Assembly (NCBI RefSeq): GCF_030271165.1
Contig: NZ_JASSZH010000009.1
Location: 1 to 64,000 of the forward strand
DNA: 64,000 nt
Source of the DNA: Psychromicrobium xiongbiense
GTDB lineage: Bacteria > Actinomycetota > Actinomycetes > Actinomycetales > Micrococcaceae
Direction: 5' to 3'
Position numbers and translations under genes: made by a program. Position 1 is the stretch's first letter. Every line of letters begins with the position of its first letter. The notes below the pieces were generated by a model that made no database searches, was not told the DNA's origin, and saw only the letters and a program-made list of their open reading frames with translations. Below, in pieces: positions 34,625 to 43,390 of the stretch.

Positions 34625-36744
34625 GTGACCCCACCCAGCAAACTCCAGGCCAGCCGGCAGCCCAACACCCCCGGGCCGCATCCAGCTCCGCCGAGTCGTC
34701 CGAACGTATTGACCGTGCCGCACTGACCGAGTTGCTGCTCGGCCAGTGGAAGGATGTCCGGAAGACCTCGCGGGAGCTCGCAGCGCGATCCGAACTGCAT
34801 AAGGTGGAAGGGCTCGCGTACACCGATCACCGTGAGCGCACCTTCGGCCAGCTGAAGATCCTGGTCGATGCCGGAGCGGTGCACCGCGCCTTCCCGAAGC
34901 GATTGGGCGGTTCCGAGGACCACGGCGGCAACGTCGCAGGTTTCGAGGAGCTGGTGACCGCTGACCCCTCGCTGCAGATCAAGGCCGGTGTGCAGTGGGG
35001 CCTGTTCGGTTCCGCGGTGATGCACCTGGGTAGCCAGGAGCATCAGGACAAGTGGCTGCCCGGGATTATGAGTCTGGAGGTCCCCGGCTGCTTCGCCATG
35101 ACCGAAACCGGCCACGGTTCCGACGTCGCCTCCATTGCCACCACCGCCACCTATGACGAGGCCACCGAGGAGTTCGTCATCAACACGCCCTTCCGTGCGG
35201 CCTGGAAGGACTACATCGGCAATGCCGCCCAGGACGGTCTCGCTGCTGTGGTCTTTGCCCAGTTGGTGACCCTCGGCGTCAACCACGGTGTGCACGCCTT
35301 CTACGTGCCGCTGCGCGATCCGCTGAGCAAGGACTTCTTGCCGGGGATCGGCGGCGAAGATGACGGGGTCAAGGGCGGCCTGAACGGCATCGACAATGGT
35401 CGGCTGCACTTCACCGACGTCAGAATCCCACGCACCAATCTGCTTAACCGCTATGGCGATGTCGCCGTGGATGGCACCTACACCTCGCCGATCACGAGCC
35501 CTGGACGCCGCTTCTTCACCATGATCTCCACTCTGGTCCAGGGCCGGGTCTCGCTCGATGGCGCGGCCGTCGCCGCCTCGAAAGTCGCCCTGCAGATCGC
35601 TGTGACTTATGCGAGCCAGCGCCGCCAGTTCAATGGTGGTTCGGATATCCAGGAAGAGGTGATCCTGGACTACCAGCGCCATCAGCGGCGACTGTTCCCC
35701 CTGCTGGCCACCACCTATGCGGCGAGCTTTGCCCATGAAACTCTGCTGCGGAAATTCGATGGCGTCTTCTCCGGTGAGCACGATACCGACGAAGACCGGC
35801 AGGACCTGGAGACGCTGGCTGCAGCCCTGAAATCGCTGTCCACCTGGCATGCCCTGGAGACGCTGCAGGAATGCCGTGAGGCCTGTGGCGGCTCCGGATT
35901 CCTGGCCGAGAACCGCTTTGCCTCCCTGCACGGCGACCTCGATGTGTACGCCACCTTTGAAGGTGACAACACCATCTTGTTGCAACTGGTGGCCAAACGC
36001 CTGCTGGGCGACTATGCCAAGGAGTTCCGTTCGATCGATGTAGGCGGCATGGCCCGCTATGTCTTCGGACAGGCGGCGGATGTCGCCCTGAACAAGACCG
36101 GCCTCCGGCAGGTGGCGCAGTTTGTCGCGGATACCGGCTCCGTCCAACGCGCAGCTGAGGCGCTGAAGGACGAATCCAGCCAACGTGCGCTGCTGGAGGA
36201 CCGGGTGCGCAGCCTCGTCGCGGAGGTCGGCGGTGCGCTCCGCGAGGCGGGGAAACTCCCCCGGGCCAAAGCCTCCGCACTGTTCAACCAGCATCAGGAT
36301 GAGCTGATCGAAGCGGCACGCGCACACGCAGAGTTGCTGCAGTGGGAAGCCTTCACGGAGGGGCTGACCCAGATCGAAGACCCGACGACCCGCAAAGTGA
36401 TGACCTGGCTGCGCGACCTCTTCGGCCTGGGTCTTCTCGAAAAGCACCTGTCCTGGTATTTGATGAATGGCCGGATCTCCATGCAGCGCGGTCGCACGCT
36501 CGTGGACTACATCAACCGCCTGCTGGAGAAGCTGCGCCCTCATGCGCTGGATCTGGTGGAAGCCTTCGGCTACAGCCAGGACCATCTGCGGGCACCGATC
36601 GCCTCTGGCTCGGAGCAGGAGCGCCAGGAGGAAGCGGCCGCGTATTACCGGGCACAGCGTGCCAGCGGGGACGCTCCGGTGGATGAGAAGATCTTGTTGC
36701 TCAAGGAGAAAGCCAAGGCCAAAGCTGGGAGCAGCTCGCGCTGA
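34621..36744 (+). CDS. Acyl-CoA oxidase/dehydrogenase, large form
   Basis: A 707-residue flavoprotein. It is longer than ordinary acyl-CoA dehydrogenases (about 380-610) and resembles the acyl-CoA oxidase family: FAMTETGHGSDVASIATTATYD, AFYVPLRDPL, GIDNGRLHFTDVRIPRTNLLNRYGDV, and a GCGGSGFLAENR-type catalytic region (ACGGSGFLAENRFASL, with TFEGDNTILLQL). The C-terminal 230 residues form the extra helical domain. It would introduce the first double bond into acyl-CoA; oxidases pass electrons to oxygen and produce peroxide, whereas the Mycobacterium FadE5 relative uses an electron-transfer flavoprotein. Which applies is not decided by sequence. Translationally coupled to the TetR gene. Confidence 0.85.
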   Translation: MSDPTQQTPGQPAAQHPRAASSSAESSERIDRAALTELLLGQWKDVRKTSRELAARSELHKVEGLAYTDHRERTFGQLKILVDAGAVHRAFPKRLGGSEDHGGNVAGFEELVTADPSLQIKAGVQWGLFGSAVMHLGSQEHQDKWLPGIMSLEVPGCFAMTETGHGSDVASIATTATYDEATEEFVINTPFRAAWKDYIGNAAQDGLAAVVFAQLVTLGVNHGVHAFYVPLRDPLSKDFLPGIGGEDDGVKGGLNGIDNGRLHFTDVRIPRTNLLNRYGDVAVDGTYTSPITSPGRRFFTMISTLVQGRVSLDGAAVAASKVALQIAVTYASQRRQFNGGSDIQEEVILDYQRHQRRLFPLLATTYAASFAHETLLRKFDGVFSGEHDTDEDRQDLETLAAALKSLSTWHALETLQECREACGGSGFLAENRFASLHGDLDVYATFEGDNTILLQLVAKRLLGDYAKEFRSIDVGGMARYVFGQAADVALNKTGLRQVAQFVADTGSVQRAAEALKDESSQRALLEDRVRSLVAEVGGALREAGKLPRAKASALFNQHQDELIEAARAHAELLQWEAFTEGLTQIEDPTTRKVMTWLRDLFGLGLLEKHLSWYLMNGRISMQRGRTLVDYINRLLEKLRPHALDLVEAFGYSQDHLRAPIASGSEQERQEEAAAYYRAQRASGDAPVDEKILLLKEKAKAKAGSSSR

Positions 36745-36817
36745 ACTCACCATCCATCATGGACGAACGTCACGCCATCGTCCGCTGTGAGGCCCCACCC
36801 ATGAGGAGAGACCTGCC

Positions 36818-38218
36818 ATGAAAATCCGTCGCGATCCCACTGCCCGTCGTGATACTGATGCCGTCGAGCTGAATCCGCTTTTCGCCCGCCCGGGCGAAAA
36901 GACAGTCTTCCCCCGGTATGAGCTCCCGGAGGACGAGTCGCTGCCGGAAACGGCCTACCAGATTGTCCACGATGAGGCGATGCTGGATGGCAACGCCCGG
37001 CTCAATCTCGCCACCTTCGTCGGCACCTGGATGGAACGCCAGGCCGATGATCTGTATCTGGAGACGGCGGATAAGAACCTCATCGACAAAGATGAGTACC
37101 CGCACACGGCGGACATCGAGCGGCGGTGCTGGCGCATCCTGGCGGATCTCTGGAATGCACCGCAGCCGGAACGCTCCATCGGCACTTCGACGATCGGCTC
37201 CTCCGAAGCCTGCATGCTGGGCGGTCTGGCCCTCAAACGCCGCTGGCAGCACGCCCGTCGTGCGCAGGGACTCCCCACCGGGAAACCGAATCTGGTGCTC
37301 AGTTCCGCCGTTCAGGTGTGCTGGGAGAAGTTCTGCAACTACTGGGACGTGGAACCCCGTTTCGTGCCGATCTCCGCGGATCACCGGGTGCTGGACGGTC
37401 ACGATCTGGCCAGCTACATCGATGAGAACACTATCGGCGTGGTGGCCATCCTGGGCGTGACCTACACCGGGATGTATGAGCCGGTCAAGGAGATCGCCGC
37501 AGCCCTGGATGCCGTTGAGGCAGAGACCGGCCTGGATGTGCGCATTCACGTTGACGGCGCTTCAGGGGCCATGATTGCACCCTTCCTCCAGCCGGATCTC
37601 GAATGGGACTTCCGGATCCCACGGGTCTCTTCGATCAATACCTCAGGCCATAAATATGGCCTGGTCTATCCCGGTCTGGGCTGGGTGATCTGGCGCGATG
37701 CCGAGTTGTTGCCCGAGGATCTGGTCTTCCGGGTCAGCTATCTGGGCGGTGATATGCCCACCTTCGCCCTGAACTTCTCCCGGCCAGGCTCGCAGGTGCT
37801 GCTGCAGTATTACCTGTTCCTCCGCCTGGGTTTCGAAGGCTACCGCGCCATCCAGCAGGCCTGCCAGGACGTGGCCCGCTACCTCTCCGGGGAGATCGCG
37901 AAACTGGCGCCCTTCGAACTCTGGAATGACGGCTCAGACATCCCGGTTTTCGCCTGGCGGTTACGCGAGGGGCACACCACCAACTGGACGCTCCACCACC
38001 TCTCGGAGCGGCTGCGAATGAGCGGATGGCAGGTTCCCTCTTACCCGATGCCCACCGATCTGACCGATGTGGTGGTGCAAAGGATCGTGGTGCGCAACGG
38101 CTTCACCCGGGATCTGGCCGATGACTTCCTGGCCGATTTCACCGCACAGGTCAACTATCTGGAGTCGCTGTCCGCTCCGCTGCCTGAACCGCGGGAGACC
38201 TCCAGCTTCACTCATTGA
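36818..38218 (+). CDS. gadB: Glutamate decarboxylase GadB
   Basis: A 466-residue PLP enzyme of the group II decarboxylases. HVDGASGAM supplies the PLP-pyridine Asp and SSINTSGHKYGLVYPGLGW contains the Schiff-base Lys. The N-terminus (FARPGEKTVFPRYELPED) is that of bacterial GadB, which makes GABA from glutamate and consumes a proton. GAGGAGAG lies 8 bases before the ATG. No antiporter (GadC) or regulator is next to it. A 22-bp hairpin follows the stop. A role in acid resistance or GABA metabolism is only by family. Confidence 0.94.
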   Translation: MKIRRDPTARRDTDAVELNPLFARPGEKTVFPRYELPEDESLPETAYQIVHDEAMLDGNARLNLATFVGTWMERQADDLYLETADKNLIDKDEYPHTADIERRCWRILADLWNAPQPERSIGTSTIGSSEACMLGGLALKRRWQHARRAQGLPTGKPNLVLSSAVQVCWEKFCNYWDVEPRFVPISADHRVLDGHDLASYIDENTIGVVAILGVTYTGMYEPVKEIAAALDAVEAETGLDVRIHVDGASGAMIAPFLQPDLEWDFRIPRVSSINTSGHKYGLVYPGLGWVIWRDAELLPEDLVFRVSYLGGDMPTFALNFSRPGSQVLLQYYLFLRLGFEGYRAIQQACQDVARYLSGEIAKLAPFELWNDGSDIPVFAWRLREGHTTNWTLHHLSERLRMSGWQVPSYPMPTDLTDVVVQRIVVRNGFTRDLADDFLADFTAQVNYLESLSAPLPEPRETSSFTH

Positions 38219-38223
38219 CGCAG

Positions 38224-38271
38224 CACGCCGGAAGGGGTCCCGATCAGTCGATCGGGACCCCTTCCGGCGTG
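38224..38271. terminator. 22-bp perfect hairpin between convergent gadB and glgA
   Basis: Arms 38224-38245 and 38250-38271 are perfectly complementary over 22 bp with loop AGTC. No U-tract follows on either side. Position between converging genes fits a bidirectional terminator. Confidence 0.7.
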
Positions 38272-38307
38272 GATATCCCTGGTCGAATATCCGCTGACAA
38301 CGCCTGA

Positions 38308-39507
38308 CTACAGCACGGAGCGGTACACCTCAAGAGTGCGCTCAGCAATGGAATCCCAGGAGAACAGCTCAGCCGCCCGGGTTCGTCCGGCCTCGCCCAT
38401 CTGCCGGGCCCGTTCGGGATTGCTGACCACCGCAGTCAGCGCTGCGGCCAGGTCACTGACAAACTTGTCCGGATCCAGCGGTGTGCCGGTGCCGTCCTGC
38501 TTCTGCTCCAGCGGCACCAGAAGGCCCGTGACGCCGTCGTCAATCACTTCAGGAATGCCGCCCGTGGCACTGGCCACCACGGCCGCACCGCAGGCCATGG
38601 CCTCCAGGTTCACGATGCCGAGCGGCTCATAGATCGAGGGGCAGGCGAAGACCGTGGCCTGGGAAAGCACGGCGATGAGCTCGTTCCGGGGCAGCATCCG
38701 CTCGATCACGATCACGCCGGACTCGCCTCTACTGGCCTTGAGATCCTCGATCAGGGCGGCCACCTCGGCGCCGAGCTCGGGAGTATCCGCGGCACCGGCA
38801 CAGAGCACCAGCTGAACATCAGCGGGCAGCGACGCCGCAGCACGCAACAGGTAGGGAACCCCCTTCTGCCGGGTGATCCGGCCCACCCACACCACGGACG
38901 GCCTGGTCGGATCGATGCCCAGCGAACGGACCACGTCCTCCTGCGGCTGAGGCGTCCACAGCGAGACGTCGATGCCGTTGTGCACCACAGTCACCTTGGC
39001 CGGGTCAACGTCGGGGTAGCAGCGCAGAATGTCCTGCCGCATCCCCTCCGAGACCGCGATGATCGCAGCGGCAGCCTCATAGGCGGTCTTCTCCACCCAC
39101 GAGGACACGGCGTAGCCACCGCCGAGCTGCTCGGCCTTCCAGGGGCGCAGGGGCTCCAGAGAATGCGCGCTGAGCACATGAGGGATGCCGTGCAGCAACG
39201 AGGCCAGATGCCCCGCCATATTGGCGTACCAGGTGTGCGAATGCACCAGGTCCGCCCCCGCGATGCGGGGCACCAGGGTCAGATCAACGCCAAGCGTCTG
39301 CAGAGCCGGGTTGGCTCCGGTCAATTCGACGGGCGTTCCGGCGGAATCAACCACAGCACCGTGGAAGTCCGCGTCCCGCTCCTTTCCAAAAGCGTGGACC
39401 CGCAGGTCCACCTGGCTGGCCAGAACCCGGCTGAGCTCGGCCACATGGACCCCTGCCCCGCCGTAGATGTCCGGAGGAAATTCTTTAGTCACAATGTCGA
39501 TGCGCAC
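38308..39507 (-). CDS. glgA: GT4 glycogen synthase / maltose-1-phosphate synthase, GlgA-type
   Basis: A 399-residue GT-B glycosyltransferase of family GT4. KEFPPDIYGGAGVH (residues 8-21), HSHTWYANMAGH, HNGIDVSLW and the late EPLGIVNLEAMACG (with the catalytic Glu) are the family motifs. The actinobacterial GT4 members annotated glgA make glycogen or maltose-1-phosphate from ADP-glucose (GlgM in Mycobacterium). It is divergent from glgC, whose product ADP-glucose it uses. The GTG start has TAGCGT seven bases upstream. Confidence 0.93.
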   Translation of the reverse strand: MRIDIVTKEFPPDIYGGAGVHVAELSRVLASQVDLRVHAFGKERDADFHGAVVDSAGTPVELTGANPALQTLGVDLTLVPRIAGADLVHSHTWYANMAGHLASLLHGIPHVLSAHSLEPLRPWKAEQLGGGYAVSSWVEKTAYEAAAAIIAVSEGMRQDILRCYPDVDPAKVTVVHNGIDVSLWTPQPQEDVVRSLGIDPTRPSVVWVGRITRQKGVPYLLRAAASLPADVQLVLCAGAADTPELGAEVAALIEDLKASRGESGVIVIERMLPRNELIAVLSQATVFACPSIYEPLGIVNLEAMACGAAVVASATGGIPEVIDDGVTGLLVPLEQKQDGTGTPLDPDKFVSDLAAALTAVVSNPERARQMGEAGRTRAAELFSWDSIAERTLEVYRSVL

Positions 39508-39514
39508 GTTGCAT

Positions 39515-39520
39515 ACGCTA
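39515..39520 (-). promoter_or_regulatory. Leaderless -10 box (TAGCGT) of glgA
   Basis: TAGCGT, seven bases, then GTG on the minus strand, in the divergent region shared with glgC. Confidence 0.45.
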
Positions 39521-39560
39521 GCCCATGGATGAACCGTGATCTAGTGTGAAGGTGTTCGGC

Positions 39561-39583
39561 GCCACATTTGTTGGAAATGTGGC
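39561..39583 (+). other. 9-bp hairpin in the glgA-glgC intergenic region
   Basis: GCCACATTT and AAATGTGGC pair around GTTGG. The hairpin is 59 bases upstream of glgC and could lie in its 5' leader or be an operator. Function unknown. Confidence 0.4.
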
Positions 39584-39641
39584 TTCAGCTCGACGGTGAG
39601 CGCCGATTCTGCACCGAGGTATAGCGGCGAAAGGGGACCCC

Positions 39642-40880
39642 ATGGCGGTCACTAAAGTATTGGCAATCGTGTTGGCAGGCGGGGAGGGGAATCGGTTGAT
39701 GCCGCTCACCGCTGACAGGGCGAAGCCCGCTGTCCCCTTTGCCGGCGGGTACCGACTCATCGATTTTGCGCTCTCCAATCTGGTCAACTCCGGCTACCGG
39801 CAGGTGGTGGTACTGACCCAGTACAAGTCACACTCTCTGGACCGCCACATTTCTGAGACCTGGCGGATGTCTAACCTGCTGGGCAACTACATCGCCTCGG
39901 TTCCCGCTCAGCAGCGCGTCGGCAAGAGCTGGTTTCTGGGCAGCGCCAACGCGATCTACCAGTCCCTGAATCTCATTTATGACGCCAAGCCGGACATCGT
40001 GGTTGTGGTGGGCGCGGATCACGTCTACCGGATGGACTTCTCTCAGATGGTCGAGGAGCACATTGCCTCCGGCCACGCCGTGACCGTGGCCGGCGTCCGC
40101 CAGCCCCTGGAGCTGGCGCCATCGTTCGGCGTGATCGAAACGGACCCCGAGAATCCCGGAACCATTGCGGCCTTCGTCGAGAAGCCGGCGCAGACCAGGG
40201 GCCTCGACGAGGACCCCACCCAGTTCCTGGCCTCAATGGGCAATTATGTTTTCAGCACAGAAGCCCTGATCGAAGCCCTGCAGCATGACGCCGAACAGCT
40301 GGACACCAAGCACGACATGGGTGGCGACATCATCCCCTACTTCGTCGCACAGGGCAGCGCAGGCGTCTACGACTTCAACCACAACGAGATCCCCGGCTCC
40401 AGCGAACGGGACCGCTACTACTGGCGCGATGTCGGGACGCTGGATTCTTACTATGAAGCACAGATGGACCTCATCTCTCCCCTGCCGATCTTCAACCTGT
40501 ACAACCTCGACTGGCCCATCTACACCCGTCAGGCCATCTCCCCGCCGGCCAAGCTGGTCCGCGGGCAGGCTTCCCAGGGCACGGCCCGGGACTCCATCGT
40601 CTCCAACGGCGTGGTGATCTCCGGCGGCACGGTGACCGGCAGCGTGCTGGGCCACGACGTGTACGTCCACGAGGGCGCCATCGTCACCGACTCGGTGCTG
40701 ATGGACAACGTCGTCGTGGGACCTGGCGCGGTAGTGCGGCGCGCCATCCTGGACAAGAACGTGGAGATCCCCGCTGGCGTCAAGATCGGCGTGGACCCCG
40801 TGCTCGACGCGGCCCGCGGCTTCAAAGTGACGCCCTCCGGCATCACGGTGCTGGCCAAGGGCCAGGAGTTCACGGTCTAA
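39642..40880 (+). CDS. glgC: Glucose-1-phosphate adenylyltransferase GlgC
   Basis: A 412-residue nucleotidyltransferase making ADP-glucose, the first committed step of glycogen synthesis. The nucleotide-binding start reads [36 protein letters not shown] and the C-terminal left-handed beta helix (hexapeptide repeats near 310-390, with [20 protein letters not shown]) are present. AAAGGGG precedes the ATG closely. It is divergent from glgA, and a 19-bp hairpin follows it. Regulation of the enzyme by metabolites is usual in the family. Confidence 0.96.
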   Translation: MAVTKVLAIVLAGGEGNRLMPLTADRAKPAVPFAGGYRLIDFALSNLVNSGYRQVVVLTQYKSHSLDRHISETWRMSNLLGNYIASVPAQQRVGKSWFLGSANAIYQSLNLIYDAKPDIVVVVGADHVYRMDFSQMVEEHIASGHAVTVAGVRQPLELAPSFGVIETDPENPGTIAAFVEKPAQTRGLDEDPTQFLASMGNYVFSTEALIEALQHDAEQLDTKHDMGGDIIPYFVAQGSAGVYDFNHNEIPGSSERDRYYWRDVGTLDSYYEAQMDLISPLPIFNLYNLDWPIYTRQAISPPAKLVRGQASQGTARDSIVSNGVVISGGTVTGSVLGHDVYVHEGAIVTDSVLMDNVVVGPGAVVRRAILDKNVEIPAGVKIGVDPVLDAARGFKVTPSGITVLAKGQEFTV

Positions 40881-40885
40881 GCCCT

Positions 40886-40927
40886 GGAGCCTCGCCCGGT
40901 GCCACCAGTGGCACCGGGCGAGGCTCC
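40886..40927 (+). terminator. 19-bp hairpin after glgC
   Basis: Arms from 40886 and to 40927 pair perfectly over 18-19 bp around CCAG (GGAGCCTCGCCCGGTGCC with its complement). It starts 6 bases after the stop and lacks a U-tract. Confidence 0.7.
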
Positions 40928-40957
40928 CGCCGAAGATCACAGTACCGAAGATCCCAG

Positions 40958-40963
40958 TAAACT
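40958..40963 (+). promoter_or_regulatory. Leaderless -10 box (TAAACT) of the zinc-ribbon SDR gene
   Basis: TAAACT, six bases, then GTG at 40970. Located just after the glgC hairpin. Confidence 0.5.
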
Positions 40964-40969
40964 CGTGGG

Positions 40970-42472
40970 GTGAGTAGCACCGATGAGTTTTCCGCTGGCC
41001 TGAGCCAGGACCGGATTGACACTGCCCTGGACGTCCTGAACACCGTGCACCTGCTGGATGAGGACGACCCCCGTTATATTGCGGTGCGGCGCGCCACCGG
41101 CAAGATGTTCAAGGCAGTGAAGCGGCATCGGCGCACCAGCAAGCGCGATGCCGTGAACGCAGCGGACCAGGAAGTGATCGCCTTGACGGCCACGGCGGCA
41201 CCCGACCGCATCGATGATGAAACACTGGGCAATAAGTTGCAGTCCTCCGCGACCGGGAAAATCGCCGGCACGCTGATCCGGCCACGCGCCTGCTACATCT
41301 GCAAACAGCCGTATACCCAGGTGGACTACTTCTACCACCAGCTCTGCCCGGACTGTGCTGCCTTCAGCCATGGTAAACGTGATGCCCGCACCGACCTGCG
41401 TGGGCGCCGTGCCCTGCTCACCGGTGGCCGGGCCAAAATCGGCATGTACATCGCCCTGCGACTGCTCCGAGATGGTGCACACACCACCATCACGACCCGT
41501 TTTCCGCAGGATGCCGCACGCCGCTTCGCCGGGATGGAGGACTCGGCCGACTGGTTGCACCGCCTCGACATCGTCGGTATCGATCTGCGTGATCCGGCAC
41601 AGGTGCTGGCGCTCACCGATGACCTCAACGCCGCCGGGCCGCTGGACATCCTGATCAACAATGCGGCGCAGACGGTGCGGCGGAGCCCGGGGGCCTACCA
41701 GCCGCTCGTCGAGGCCGAATCGGAACCGCTGTCTCCGGCACTGCTGGCCAAGGGCCCGCGGATTCGCAGCTTCGGCCATGCGCACGACCGGCATCCGCTG
41801 GCCCTGGCGGCCTCCGTCTCCGAGCACCCAGCCCTGCAGGGCGCCCTCAACACCGGAACGCTCGACGCCGAGGTGCTGGATGGGGCGGCGCTGGCAGCCC
41901 TGGCACTGGCTCCGGGCGCTTCAAGCCTGGAGCGAATGGAAGCGGGAACCGCTATCGATGCTGGCGGGCTCGTCCCGGACCGCGGCACGGTGAACTCCTG
42001 GACCCAGGTGGTTCACGAGGTGGATCCGCTGGAGCTGCTTGAAGTGCAGCTCTGTAATGTGACCGCACCATTCCTGCTGGTGTCCCGGCTGCGTCCGGCC
42101 ATGCGCCGCTCCCCCGCCCGGCGGAAATACATTGTGAATGTCTCCGCCATGGAAGGGCAGTTCTCCCGCGCTTACAAAGGCCCTGGACATCCGCACACCA
42201 ATATGGCCAAGGCCTCACTGAATATGCTCACCCGGACCAGTGCCAAGGAAATGCTGGAAAGCGACGGCATTCTGATGACCGCTGTGGACACCGGCTGGAT
42301 CACGGATGAACGCCCACACGAGACCAAGGTCCGGCTGGCTGAGGAAGGCTTCCACGCTCCCCTGGACCTCGTCGACGGTGCCGCCCGGGTCTACGACCCG
42401 ATTGTTCAGGGCGAGGCCGGCATCGACCTCTATGGGGCCTTCCTGAAGGACTACCAGCCCAGCCCCTGGTAG
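40970..42472 (+). CDS. SDR-fold protein with zinc ribbon and degenerate active site
   Basis: A 500-residue protein. Residues 1-105 are mainly helical, followed by a CYICKQPY...QLCPDCA zinc ribbon (two CxxC pairs, about 108-128). The rest is an SDR Rossmann domain: LLTGGRAKIG (nucleotide motif with Lys where the middle Gly of TGxxxGxG usually sits), ILINNAAQ (NNAG-type), Ser in VNVSAMEG, and NMAKASLNML, where the YxxxK tyrosine position is Thr. So it may bind NAD(P) but lacks a standard catalytic Tyr; a nearby Tyr in AYKGPGH might substitute. I do not know a function. It lies alone after glgC, and a hairpin follows. Confidence 0.82.
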   Translation: MSSTDEFSAGLSQDRIDTALDVLNTVHLLDEDDPRYIAVRRATGKMFKAVKRHRRTSKRDAVNAADQEVIALTATAAPDRIDDETLGNKLQSSATGKIAGTLIRPRACYICKQPYTQVDYFYHQLCPDCAAFSHGKRDARTDLRGRRALLTGGRAKIGMYIALRLLRDGAHTTITTRFPQDAARRFAGMEDSADWLHRLDIVGIDLRDPAQVLALTDDLNAAGPLDILINNAAQTVRRSPGAYQPLVEAESEPLSPALLAKGPRIRSFGHAHDRHPLALAASVSEHPALQGALNTGTLDAEVLDGAALAALALAPGASSLERMEAGTAIDAGGLVPDRGTVNSWTQVVHEVDPLELLEVQLCNVTAPFLLVSRLRPAMRRSPARRKYIVNVSAMEGQFSRAYKGPGHPHTNMAKASLNMLTRTSAKEMLESDGILMTAVDTGWITDERPHETKVRLAEEGFHAPLDLVDGAARVYDPIVQGEAGIDLYGAFLKDYQPSPW

Positions 42473-42485
42473 ACCTCCTTAACGG

Positions 42486-42522
42486 GTGATGGCCTGAACT
42501 CTCGTTGAGTTCAGGCCATCAC
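42486..42522. terminator. 16-bp hairpin between convergent genes
   Basis: GTGATGGCCTGAACTC and GAGTTCAGGCCATCAC pair perfectly around TCGTT. It lies between the SDR stop and the transglutaminase stop, consistent with bidirectional termination. No U-tract. Confidence 0.7.
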
Positions 42523-42538
42523 TGTCAGATGCACCGGC

Positions 42539-43390
42539 TCAGGCCAGTCGAGTGACCTCCACCGTGACCTGCAAAGTGGATCCGCCGCCGCCGGAGAGAA
42601 TCCCCTTCAGCGGAGGGACGTCCCGGTAGTCGCGTCCGCGGGCCACCGAAACGTGTAGGTCCCCTGCCGCCTTGTGATTGGTCGGATCCCAGGAGCGCCA
42701 TTCACCATCCCACCACTCCAGCCAGGCGTGGGACTGACCGGAGACGATCTGACCCATCTCGGCGTCAGCCTGCGGGTGGATATAGCCGGAGACATAGCGT
42801 GCGGGGATGTTCATTGAACGCAACGCACCAATCCCCACATGGGCCAGATCCTGACAGACGCCCTTCCGTTCCAGCCAGGCCTCCTGGGCAGAGGTATGCA
42901 CGCCCGTGATGCCCTTGACGTATTCCATCTCTCCGCGCATCCATTCGAACACGGCGAGCGCACTGCTGTGCGGATCCTTTTCGCCGACCACCTCGCGGAC
43001 CAGCTCCTCCACTTCGACCCCGCAGGTGCTCAGTCGGGTCTGGGGCAGCCAGTCGCTGAACGCCTCCTGCGTCTTGGCGGAGGCCAGATCGCTCCAGCTG
43101 ACCATCCGGGCCTCGTGCAGCGACCGGTCCGGGCGGTGAACCTCCACCGTACTGTGGGCACTCACCTCGAGCTCCTCATGCGGCGTCTGCATATCGAAAG
43201 CGGTGACCTTGGTGCCCCAGTAATCGCGGTAGGAACTCACTCCGGCCTGACTGGGCTTGACCTTGAGCACTGACTCCAGCACGACCTGCTGGGGGTCGGT
43301 GACCGGCGTCATTCGCGCCTCGTTGTAGGACAGCGTGACCCGGTGGTTGTAGGAATACCGGGTGGTGTGGACAATATGCAGGCGACTCAA
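42539..43390 (-). CDS. Transglutaminase-like cysteine enzyme
   Basis: A 283-residue protein. An N-terminal beta-rich domain (RLHIVHTTRYSYNHRV) precedes the transglutaminase core with Cys179 in KGVCQDLAH, His in GQSHAWLEW and Asp in WDPTNH, a complete triad. The frame extends upstream, but the TTG at 43390 is preferred: it overlaps the stop of the alpha-E gene and has GGAGAA five bases before it, so translation is coupled. It is encoded last in the ATP-grasp / alpha-E / transglutaminase set. Such clusters are predicted to make or process peptide amides; the substrate is unknown. Confidence 0.85.
   Translation of the reverse strand: MSRLHIVHTTRYSYNHRVTLSYNEARMTPVTDPQQVVLESVLKVKPSQAGVSSYRDYWGTKVTAFDMQTPHEELEVSAHSTVEVHRPDRSLHEARMVSWSDLASAKTQEAFSDWLPQTRLSTCGVEVEELVREVVGEKDPHSSALAVFEWMRGEMEYVKGITGVHTSAQEAWLERKGVCQDLAHVGIGALRSMNIPARYVSGYIHPQADAEMGQIVSGQSHAWLEWWDGEWRSWDPTNHKAAGDLHVSVARGRDYRDVPPLKGILSGGGGSTLQVTVEVTRLA

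Noticed and set aside
34615-36753. 712-residue open frame on the minus strand
   Set aside because: Antisense of the acyl-CoA oxidase-like gene; third-position bias causes it. The plus-strand protein has recognisable motifs.
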